From Bacteroidota bacterium (lineage in GTDB: Bacteria; Bacteroidota; Bacteroidia; Bacteroidales; B39-G9): a DNA stretch of 6,084 nt. The stretch spans positions 1-6,084 of the forward strand of contig JAUVJB010000189.1 of the NCBI GenBank assembly GCA_030592465.1, read 5' to 3'. Made by a program: the position numbers and the translations under genes. The first letter of the stretch is position 1. Every line of letters starts with the position of its first letter. Below, one piece after another: positions 1 to 5,938 of the stretch. The notes below the pieces were generated by a model that ran no database searches, was not told where the DNA came from, and saw only the letters and a program-made list of their open reading frames with translations.

Positions 1-354
1 AGAGATGGCAAAGATTAATTTTATTCCTAGCACCCCAAAATAAGATTTAGCCTTAGAAAGTAAAAATTTAAACCATTTTCAGTACAACTACTAATATTTT
101 TTTACTTTTATCTTGTTAAATGTAAACATCTGAAAGATAGAACACTGATAACGCAGATGAAATAGATAATCACAGATAAAAAATTTGTGTAAAATCTGTA
201 TAATCCGTGTCATTTGTGTTCAAAAGATAGACCGCAGATGTAACTTGAAATTATAAATTAGTAATAAGACCAAATTTTCAATTTTGAATTTCTAATATTT
301 AGTTTTTAAAAATGCAAGCAGCTAAATATTAATTGAATACAAAAACACAAGCAA
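1..354. other. Non-coding leader region upstream of the kinase gene
   Basis: I see no supportable gene here. A short open stretch in frame 2 ends at a TAA at 41-43 and could be the last 13 codons of a gene cut by the window edge, but 13 codons are too few to judge. The middle is occupied by the stem-loop repeat listed separately. From about 240 to 354 the sequence is very AT-rich and presumably holds the promoter of the kinase gene. I could not find an exact match to the Bacteroidota promoter boxes (TTTG near -33, TAnnTTTG near -7). The nearest to a -7 box is TAGTTTTT at 299-306, without a convincing partner upstream. Confidence 0.6.
133..240. repeat. Imperfect long stem-loop repeat with flanking partial copy
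   Basis: Bases 141-177 and 183-220 are imperfect inverted repeats around a short A-rich loop. Pairing them by hand gives about 26 Watson-Crick and 4 G-T pairs over 37 positions, with one bulge. The arms are built from degenerate units of about 10 bp, such as ACGCAGATGA and CACAGATAAA on the left and ATTTGTGT and AATCTGT on the right. The 9-mer AAAGATAGA occurs at 133-141 and again at 223-231, and CGCAGATG occurs at 152-159 and 233-240, so the right flank repeats part of the left end. The vocabulary (CACAGAT / ATCTGTG in both orientations) resembles dispersed intergenic repeats I recall from Bacteroidota genomes. The class identity is recollection and was not searched. Confidence 0.65.
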
Positions 355-1398
355 ATGAAAAAGCACACACATTTTATTTTAATTCAATTAAGAGATCTAA
401 TATTAATAGCTGTTTTCGGCGTGTTGGTATCATTCATTTTTGGAGTTCCGTTTACCTTTAAGGCTATTATTCCTTATTTTTTTTATGGTGCATTAATAGG
501 TTTTTCTTTATGGAAAGGAAATCATTTTTTCGGCATAATGGTGGATAAGAAGTATCCTTGGCAAGAAAATCCAACCAAAACATTGTTATTAGAATTATTG
601 GTTTTAATAGTTTTTTCTTTGATTGATATTATTGCAGTAAATTATTTTTGGTTTACTATACTTCAAAACATTCCTTTTATAAATGTTATAACTCAAGGTA
701 AGTGGATTTTATTATCACAAATTATTATTACTGTTATTTTTGCATTAGTATTTTATTCAAGAATTTTTTATAAATTTTGGCGGATGTCAATAATTAATGA
801 AGAGAAAATAAAACGTCAGGTTATTGCTTTACAATATGATTCATTAAAAAATCAGGTTAACCCTCATTTTTTGTTTAACAGTTTTAATACTCTTTCATCA
901 TTAATAGAAAAAGACAAGGAGCTTGCAACAAAATTTTTAAAACAATTGTCTGATGTCTATCGATATGTTTTAGACCAAAAAGATAATGAAATTGTTGACT
1001 TATCAACAGAGTTAGATTTTGTTAAATCGTATGTTTATTTGCAACAAATAAGACACAATGACAATTTGCATGTAAATATTAGTTTATCTTCTGATAACGT
1101 TAATTATAAAGTTGTTCCCTTGTCGATACAAATGCTTGTTGAAAATGCAATTAAGCATAATATTGTTTCAAAAGAGCAACCCTTAAGTATTGATATTTAT
1201 AATGAAAAATTTGATTTTATTGTTGTTAAAAATAATTTGCAGGTAAAAAATGTGATTAAGGATTCAAACGGACTGGGCTTAAATAATATAAAGTCAAGAT
1301 ATGAATTTTTGTCTGATAAAAAATTTGAGATAATAAAAAGTGCTGATGAATTTATTGTTAAAGTGCCGATTATTAAATCATGTGAGGATGTGAAATAA
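355..1398 (+). CDS. LytS/YesM-type sensor histidine kinase, four-helix membrane N-terminus
   Basis: This is the sensor half of a two-component system. It is predicted to sit in the cytoplasmic membrane, autophosphorylate on a histidine and pass the phosphate to a response regulator, most plausibly the LytTR protein at 2985. Of 347 residues, about 11-31, 35-54, 76-98 and 116-138 are hydrophobic and look like four membrane helices with short loops, so there is no large external sensor domain. A linker leads to the His_kinase domain (PF06580 type), with NPHFLFN at 169-175 and the phospho-acceptor His171. The ATPase part has the N-box ENAIKH (263-268) and a glycine-rich box NGLGLNNIKSRY (305-316). 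All key residues are present and the length is typical of this family in Bacteroidota. No Shine-Dalgarno is visible, as is common there. The signal is unknown. The next gene is a secreted transglutaminase-like protein, not the regulator, which is unusual. Confidence 0.95.
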   Translation: MKKHTHFILIQLRDLILIAVFGVLVSFIFGVPFTFKAIIPYFFYGALIGFSLWKGNHFFGIMVDKKYPWQENPTKTLLLELLVLIVFSLIDIIAVNYFWFTILQNIPFINVITQGKWILLSQIIITVIFALVFYSRIFYKFWRMSIINEEKIKRQVIALQYDSLKNQVNPHFLFNSFNTLSSLIEKDKELATKFLKQLSDVYRYVLDQKDNEIVDLSTELDFVKSYVYLQQIRHNDNLHVNISLSSDNVNYKVVPLSIQMLVENAIKHNIVSKEQPLSIDIYNEKFDFIVVKNNLQVKNVIKDSNGLGLNNIKSRYEFLSDKKFEIIKSADEFIVKVPIIKSCEDVK

Positions 1399-1404
1399 TT
1401 CCTT

Positions 1405-1450
1405 AAATCTGCAAACTGTTCGCAGACTTTTAGCATTGTGCCTCATGCTA
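1405..1450. terminator. Two adjacent small hairpins between kinase and transglutaminase genes
   Basis: Just after the kinase stop codon, TCTGC (1408-1412) pairs with GCAGA (1422-1426) and is followed by CTTTT, which resembles a weak intrinsic terminator. Directly after it, TAGCAT (1431-1436) pairs with ATGCTA (1445-1450) around an 8-base loop. Either could terminate or attenuate transcription, or process a message running from the kinase into the next gene. The stems are only 5-6 bp and the T-run is short, so termination would be leaky at best. Their position in a 94-bp gap is the main support. Confidence 0.3.
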
Positions 1451-1492
1451 TTAACGACAGAGCTAATATTAATAAAAACAAAAATATTCAAT

Positions 1493-2635
1493 ATGAAACA
1501 GAAATTAAAGCTAATAATTGTCCTTTTTATAATAATAGGGCAATCAGTATTTGCACAACAGGAACTACCCATAATCAAAGCAACGTCAACAATGGTAGGC
1601 ATTAGAGACGGAGATTTTATTAAAGCACAATGGACTATTTTACCTGAATTAAAACCGGATATATATACAACGTCAAACAAAAATACAATAGTTACATTTT
1701 ATACTGATTTAGATTCAATTTCCTTTAATGTTAAGCCAAACGAGAAATATAACTTTATTATCTTATTGAACAATAAAGACAGTGCGTTAACACAAATAGT
1801 ATATGTGCCAAGTCCCTTAGAAACCTTAAAAAAAGCAGAGAAATATAACTTTGAAGATGTAAGAGAAATACCAAAATTCACTTATCAATCAAAAGAAAAT
1901 CCAAATTTAGTGGCTTTAAGAAAAGTCTTTAAATTAGACTCCATTGCCGGAGCAGGAAATGAAGTTTCCCAAATATTAAATCTGTTGCATTGGGTACATA
2001 ATTTAATTCCTCACGATGGAAATCACGGAAACCCCCAAATTATGAATGCTATGAACATGATATCCGTCTGTAAAAAAAATAATAGGGGTTTAAATTGCAG
2101 AGGATTAGCAACGGTTTTGAATGAATGTTATTTATCTTTAGGTTTTAAATCAAGATTTATTACTTGTTTGCCAAAAGATAGTTTGGGTATTGATAAAGAT
2201 TGTCATGTAATAAATATGGTTTATTCTGATTCGCTAATGAAGTGGCTTTTGATAGATCCTACATATGACGCATACGTAATGAACGAAAAAAGTGAATTAT
2301 TAAGTATTGAAGAAGTTAGGGACAGAATAATTAATGATAAACCGCTAATTATTAGTCCTGACGCAAATTGGAATCATAAATTATCATTAGTAAAAGAATA
2401 TTATCTTTACTACATGGCAAAAAACCTTTACATATTAGAATGTCCTGTAAATAGTGAGTATGATACAGAAACAAAAAAACAAGGAAAAACAATTCCTTAT
2501 ATTCAACTTTTACCTTTAAATTATTTCAAGCAATTGCCCGATAAAACAGAAAGTACTGATGAGAAAACAGGAACAATTTTTATTAAATATAAAACGAATA
2601 ACCCGACTTTGTTTTGGGAAGCACCACGTAAATAA
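1493..2635 (+). CDS. Secreted transglutaminase-like (papain-fold) protein
   Basis: Predicted exported protein of 380 residues. The ATG at 1493 is chosen because it starts a clean signal peptide: Met-Lys-Gln-Lys, a hydrophobic run, then SVFA|QQ with cleavage near residue 21. The frame also opens at a TTG at 1436, but that would put 19 extra residues before the signal and overlap a hairpin. Residues about 23-110 form a probable beta-rich domain. A transglutaminase-like core follows, with Cys202 in GLNCRGLA, His238 in DCHVINMVY and Asp255 in WLLIDPTYD, matching the Cys-His-Asp triad of the transglutaminase/protease superfamily. No second membrane helix, lipobox or C-terminal sorting domain is visible, so it is probably periplasmic or released. 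The family includes cross-linking enzymes, peptidases and peptide N-glycanase-like members, so the reaction cannot be fixed; proteolysis or peptidoglycan/peptide amide chemistry is as likely as cross-linking. It lies between a kinase and its likely partner regulator. Confidence 0.88.
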   Translation: MKQKLKLIIVLFIIIGQSVFAQQELPIIKATSTMVGIRDGDFIKAQWTILPELKPDIYTTSNKNTIVTFYTDLDSISFNVKPNEKYNFIILLNNKDSALTQIVYVPSPLETLKKAEKYNFEDVREIPKFTYQSKENPNLVALRKVFKLDSIAGAGNEVSQILNLLHWVHNLIPHDGNHGNPQIMNAMNMISVCKKNNRGLNCRGLATVLNECYLSLGFKSRFITCLPKDSLGIDKDCHVINMVYSDSLMKWLLIDPTYDAYVMNEKSELLSIEEVRDRIINDKPLIISPDANWNHKLSLVKEYYLYYMAKNLYILECPVNSEYDTETKKQGKTIPYIQLLPLNYFKQLPDKTESTDEKTGTIFIKYKTNNPTLFWEAPRK

Positions 2636-2709
2636 TAGCACAAAGGCATAACACACGTTATAAATAATTGTCAAAATAGCAGTAAATTAAAGGCTTATAG
2701 CCTATATAA

Positions 2710-2787
2710 AGTTCATTGATAGTCATTGAATAGTCATTAATAGTCATTAGTAGTCATTGATAGTCATTATTAGTCATTATGTCATTA
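2710..2787. repeat. Degenerate 10-bp tandem repeat array (core TAGTCATT)
   Basis: The 8-mer TAGTCATT occurs exactly at 2720, 2731, 2741, 2751, 2761 and 2771, with start-to-start spacings of 11, 10, 10, 10 and 10 bp. Degenerate copies extend it on both sides: AGTTCATT at 2710 and ATGTCATT at 2779. The two bases after each core vary (mostly GA, AA, AG, AT). The array starts about 275 bp upstream of the LytTR response regulator gene and ends about 200 bp from it. The spacing is close to one DNA helical turn, so the copies would face the same side of the helix. It may be a simple replication-slippage array or a set of protein-binding sites; the sequence alone cannot decide. Confidence 0.85.
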
Positions 2788-2818
2788 AATAGTTATGAAT
2801 GACCGTGAAGCCAAATGA

Positions 2819-2851
2819 CCCTGTTAAATATTGCTTCGCAATTTCACAGGG
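2819..2851. repeat. Imperfect hairpin within the intergenic repeat cluster
   Basis: CCCTGT (2819-2824) pairs with ACAGGG (2846-2851), and inside it ATTGC (2830-2834) pairs with GCAAT (2838-2842) around a TTC loop. A short mismatched region with A/T pairs lies between the two stems. It has no T-run directly after it, so it is a poor intrinsic terminator. Its loop side contains TTGCTTCG (2831-2838), whose reverse complement CGAAGCAA also occurs at 5980-5987 in the terminal repeat of this window, suggesting a shared repeat vocabulary. Confidence 0.6.
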
Positions 2852-2874
2852 CAGGCGGCGAAGCCAAATAACAA

Positions 2875-2890
2875 TCCCGAAGCTTCGGGA
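2875..2890. repeat. Perfect 16-bp palindrome
   Basis: TCCCGAAGCTTCGGGA is an exact inverted repeat with no loop, centred on AGCT. It lies about 95 bp upstream of the LytTR regulator gene. As RNA it could form a GC-rich hairpin with a small loop; as DNA it could be a dimeric protein site. There is no T-run after it. Compact palindromes of this type recur in Bacteroidota intergenic repeats as I remember them, so a repetitive origin is the default reading. Confidence 0.75.
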
Positions 2891-2984
2891 ACAAATTATA
2901 ACACGCAAAATATAACAGCGAAAATATAGTATGACAGAATACTTGCATCTTTTATTTTATTAAAAATGAACTAAACATAAATAT

Positions 2985-3734
2985 ATGAATGTTCTAATCA
3001 TTGAAGACGAGAGACTTGCAGCAGAGCAATTAATAAATCTGTTAAATAAATATGATAAAAATATTACTGTTTTAGATGTTATTGATAGTGTGAAAAATGC
3101 AGTTCAATGGTTAAAAATTAATGAGAAGCCCGAATTAGTATTTATGGATATTCAACTTGCCGACGGCTTAAGTTTTGAGATATTTGAAAAAATTCAACTT
3201 ACAAGTCCTGTAATTTTTATTACTGCCTACGACCAGTATGCTATTCGTGCTTTTAAAGTTAATAGTATTGATTATTTGTTGAAACCTCTTGATTTTGATG
3301 AGCTTAAAATAGCAATTGATAAATTTAAGAGCACTAAATTAAGTTCAATTAATCAAGATATTATTGATAAATTTAAAAATATGCTGACTAATAATTTTAA
3401 AAATCGATTTGTTGTTAAAGTTGGCGAGCATATTCGTCCTATTAATATTGAGAAAATAAATTATTTTTATAGTTTCGAAAAAGCTACTTACATTAATACT
3501 ACCGAAAACAGAAATTATGTTATTGATTATTCATTAGAACAAGCAGAAGTATTAATCGACCCAAATTTATTTTTTAGAATAAACCGAAAATATTTAATCA
3601 GTTTTGCTTCAATTATTGATATTATAAGTTATTCAAACAGTCGTTTAAAAATTAAGTTAGTTAATTCCGATGATAATGTAATTATTGTTAGTCGTGAGAG
3701 AGTGAATGACTTTAAAGAATGGTTGGATAAATGA
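2985..3734 (+). CDS. LytTR-family response regulator
   Basis: Cytoplasmic response regulator of 249 residues, the normal length for the LytR/AlgR class. Residues 1-120 form the receiver domain: acidic pocket Glu7-Asp8, phospho-acceptor Asp55 in FMDIQL, Thr80 in FITAYD and Lys100-Pro101 in YLLKPLDF. Residues about 141-248 form the LytTR DNA-binding domain, with the conserved stretch FFRINRKYLIS (196-206) and a C-terminal VSRERVNDFKEWL. When phosphorylated it should bind direct-repeat sites and alter transcription of target genes, which are unknown here. The most plausible kinase is the LytS-type protein at 355-1398; such pairs are usually adjacent, but here about 1.6 kb separates them. A long repeat-rich leader lies upstream and no Shine-Dalgarno is visible. 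All key residues are intact, so the protein should be functional. Confidence 0.96.
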   Translation: MNVLIIEDERLAAEQLINLLNKYDKNITVLDVIDSVKNAVQWLKINEKPELVFMDIQLADGLSFEIFEKIQLTSPVIFITAYDQYAIRAFKVNSIDYLLKPLDFDELKIAIDKFKSTKLSSINQDIIDKFKNMLTNNFKNRFVVKVGEHIRPINIEKINYFYSFEKATYINTTENRNYVIDYSLEQAEVLIDPNLFFRINRKYLISFASIIDIISYSNSRLKIKLVNSDDNVIIVSRERVNDFKEWLDK

Positions 3735-3781
3735 GCATGGTTTAAAAAGTAATTTGATGACAGTAACGATTTAATTTGCTT

Positions 3782-3934
3782 ATGTCAAAATTTAATATAT
3801 CAGGCAATATTGTTTTTGATGCCGGAACTTCAATATTTTTGTTCGAGCCAATAAGCACTCCCAAAATAAATATTATACGAATATTTATAGAAAAACCAGA
3901 AAAAATTATTAAATTTATTGTTAGTTCTATATAA
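3782..3934 (+). CDS. Possible small ORF of 50 codons, unrecognised
   Basis: An ATG at 3782 opens a 50-codon frame ending in TAA at 3932-3934, in the gap between the response regulator and the TPR protein gene. The predicted peptide begins MSKFNISGNIVFDAG and ends EKIIKFIVSSI; it is rich in Ile, Phe, Ser and Lys, without cysteines, a clear membrane helix or a known motif. No Shine-Dalgarno precedes it, and frames of this length arise by chance in AT-rich DNA. The middle, at about 3818-3870, looks slightly less AT-rich than its surroundings and reads with plausible codon use, which is the only positive sign. It may be a real small protein, a gene remnant or noise. I do not recognise a family. 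Confidence 0.2.
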   Translation: MSKFNISGNIVFDAGTSIFLFEPISTPKINIIRIFIEKPEKIIKFIVSSI

Positions 3935-3997
3935 CTTATTTTATTCTCTATGTAGTATTTTTACCAAATGTTACATTTTTTTAAACCTGTTTTTTTA

Positions 3998-5938
3998 ATG
4001 AAGACACAAAAAATATTTTTTTTGATATTGAATAAAAAATTCAAAATATTATTTCTCTTTTGTGCATTATCTGTTAATTTATTTTCACAAAATAATTATG
4101 TTGATAGTATTTTAACAAAAATAAACGCATCAAAGCAAGATACTGAAAAAGTAAACTTATATAATATTCTTGGCTGGAAATTATTGTCTTCACAGCCTGA
4201 TCAATCGTTAAAATACGAAAAAAAAGCATTACAGATAGCTCAAAAGATAAACTATAAACAAGGATTAGCCGCAGCTTATACACAAATTGGTTATGTTTAT
4301 TATTATGAAGGCAAATATGATAAATGTTTTAAAAATTTTGACAAATCAATAAAAATATACAAACAAATAAACGATGAGCCAAGCATCTCAAAATGTTTAA
4401 ATAATTATGGGATAGTTTATTTTGCAAAAGGCGAATATTACGAAGCATTAAATTATGAAAAACAATCTCAAAATTTGAACAAAAAAATTGGCAATACAGA
4501 TGGGCTTTCACAAAATTTAATTTTAACCGGTGTTATTTATCAAAAACTCGGTGATTATCCAAAAGCATTAAAATACTTTTACGATGCCTTAAAAATAAAA
4601 GAATCTCTTCATCATAACAATGGTATTGCAAGTTGCTGCAATAATATTGCAATTGTTTACAGCAACTTAAATAATTATGAAGAAGCAATGAAATTTTACC
4701 TTAAATCAATTGAAATACAAAAAAAACTCGGCAATAAAAATAATATTTCCGAATGTTATAATAATATTGGCGTTTTATTTGAAAGACAACAAAAATATTC
4801 AGATGCTTTAATTTACTATAATAAATCGTTAAAAATATTTAATCAACTGGGTTATAAAAAAGGTATTGCAACAGACTTAAACAATATTGGTGGTATTTAT
4901 TTTTTCCAAAAAAATTATAATAATTCTTTGAAATATTACAACAAAGCATTAAAAATTAATAAAGAAACAGGTGATAAACACGGAGTTTTGGTCTGTTATA
5001 ATGGGATTTCGGAAGTATATATAAAACAACAAAAATATAACAAAGCCATCAAGTACTCGAATATGGCGTTAAATATTGCAAAGACTATTGGAAGCAAAAA
5101 AGAACAAAATAGAGCATACTTTAATTTATCAGAGGTAATGGAAAAAATTCACAATTTTCCAAAAGCCTTATATTTTCACAAACTATACTCTGATATTAAA
5201 GACAGCTTGTTTAATATTGATAAAATTAATACAATTAAAGATATAAAAACCAAATATGAAATAAACAAAAAAGAACAAGAGATTAAAATAAAAAATAAAA
5301 AAATCGAGATTTTAGAACAGTCTAAAAAAATTGATAAAATAAAACTTTACAGTTTAATAGGCTCAATAATCTTATTTATAATAATTGCATGGTTAATTTT
5401 AAACAGACTAAAAAGCAGAATTAAAAAAAATAAACAAATAAGTAAAATTCAGAAATCTTTATTTGAGGCGGAATTAAAAAATACTCGCTTAGAAAAAGAA
5501 AAATTAAATACTGAGCTTAATTATAAAAATAAAGAATTAATAGATTTGGCTTTTCAGATTGTTAAAAAAAATGATTTTATCGAAAATATTAAAAAAGACA
5601 TTAATAATATTGAAAAACATGTTAATAATATTGAAGTTCAAAATTTACTAAAATATATTAATTATAATCAATGTATTTCCGAAGACAGAAAAGAATTTGA
5701 AAATCATGTTGAACAAGTTCATAAATTATTTTTTCTAAATCTTGAGAAAAAAGCTCCTTCACTTTCAAAAAACGAACGCCGTCTATCTGCTTTATTGCGT
5801 ATGCAACTCAGCTCAAAAGAAATTGCCGCTATTATGAATATATCACCCAAAAGCGCTGATATGTACAGATACAACCTTAGAAAAAAAATCGGTCTTTCAC
5901 AAAAAGATAACCTTATCGATTTCATTAATAATTTATGA
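3998..5938 (+). CDS. TPR-repeat membrane protein with C-terminal LuxR-like HTH domain
   Basis: Predicted membrane-bound transcriptional regulator. I prefer the ATG at 3998 (646 residues) because it starts a basic N-terminus followed by an export-type hydrophobic segment ending FSQNN; an ATG at 3968 would add ten residues, and a TTG at 4021 is also possible. Residues about 51-404 hold nine TPR units spaced exactly 40 residues apart, with recurring features such as CYNNIG, the KYxxAL turn and KSLKI. A charged coiled-coil (about 415-449), one transmembrane helix (about 450-468) and another coiled-coil (about 470-540) follow. The end (588-646) is a helix-turn-helix of the LuxR/GerE-like type: LSKNERRLSALLR, then SSKEIAAIMNISPKS and the recognition helix ADMYRYNLRKK. 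The layout predicts TPRs in the periplasm and DNA binding in the cytoplasm. Such TPR-HTH proteins are known in Bacteroidota, usually with unknown ligands. Targets cannot be read from the sequence. The stop codon lies inside the left arm of the terminal hairpin. Confidence 0.93.
   Translation: MKTQKIFFLILNKKFKILFLFCALSVNLFSQNNYVDSILTKINASKQDTEKVNLYNILGWKLLSSQPDQSLKYEKKALQIAQKINYKQGLAAAYTQIGYVYYYEGKYDKCFKNFDKSIKIYKQINDEPSISKCLNNYGIVYFAKGEYYEALNYEKQSQNLNKKIGNTDGLSQNLILTGVIYQKLGDYPKALKYFYDALKIKESLHHNNGIASCCNNIAIVYSNLNNYEEAMKFYLKSIEIQKKLGNKNNISECYNNIGVLFERQQKYSDALIYYNKSLKIFNQLGYKKGIATDLNNIGGIYFFQKNYNNSLKYYNKALKINKETGDKHGVLVCYNGISEVYIKQQKYNKAIKYSNMALNIAKTIGSKKEQNRAYFNLSEVMEKIHNFPKALYFHKLYSDIKDSLFNIDKINTIKDIKTKYEINKKEQEIKIKNKKIEILEQSKKIDKIKLYSLIGSIILFIIIAWLILNRLKSRIKKNKQISKIQKSLFEAELKNTRLEKEKLNTELNYKNKELIDLAFQIVKKNDFIENIKKDINNIEKHVNNIEVQNLLKYINYNQCISEDRKEFENHVEQVHKLFFLNLEKKAPSLSKNERRLSALLRMQLSSKEIAAIMNISPKSADMYRYNLRKKIGLSQKDNLIDFINNL

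Larger units (their letters stand above)
2636..2984. other. Repeat-rich intergenic region, no gene seen
   Basis: This 349-bp gap has no convincing reading frame. It begins with two tiny hairpins: ATAAC/GTTAT at 2648-2661 and AGGCT/AGCCT at 2691-2703. Next come the decamer array, an imperfect hairpin and a perfect palindrome, listed separately. The 10-mer GAAGCCAAAT occurs twice in direct orientation (2807-2816 and 2860-2869), bracketing the hairpin. About 2800-2890 is visibly richer in G+C than the genes around it, which fits an inserted or dispersed repeat. The last 90 bp are AT-rich and must hold any promoter of the response regulator gene. No exact TAnnTTTG box is present there. Confidence 0.7.

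Noticed and set aside
1..43. Tail of an upstream gene ending at TAA 41-43
   Set aside because: Only 13 codons are visible and other frames are equally uninformative, so it cannot be told from a chance open stretch.
1436..1492. TTG-initiated N-terminal extension of the transglutaminase-like protein
   Set aside because: It starts at the last base of a small hairpin stem, uses a rare start codon and puts 19 residues before an otherwise perfect signal peptide beginning at the ATG at 1493.
1197..1680. Minus-strand open frames overlapping the end of the kinase gene and the start of the transglutaminase gene
   Set aside because: They overlap well-supported + strand genes, show no domain or signal sequence and are expected by chance opposite AT-rich coding sequence.
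2648..2661. ATAAC/GTTAT inverted repeat as an integron attC-like site flanking a gene cassette
   Set aside because: The GTTRRRY and RYYYAAC boxes do not fit, there is no matching site before the transglutaminase gene, and no integrase is visible.
2710..2787. CRISPR array
   Set aside because: The repeats are only 8-10 bp with essentially no spacers, and no cas gene is present.
3750..3778. Promoter built from the two TAATTTG motifs
   Set aside because: Each lacks one spacer base relative to TAnnTTTG, the spacing to a TTTG at -33 is too short, and TAATTTG is frequent by chance in such AT-rich DNA.
3968..3997. Upstream ATG adding ten residues to the TPR protein
   Set aside because: The ATG at 3998 gives a more typical basic N-terminus before the hydrophobic export segment. 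This is not decisive, and the upstream start remains possible.
5719..5925. Minus-strand open frame opposite the helix-turn-helix domain
   Set aside because: It is fully inside a conserved domain-coding region on the + strand, and its translation has no recognisable features.
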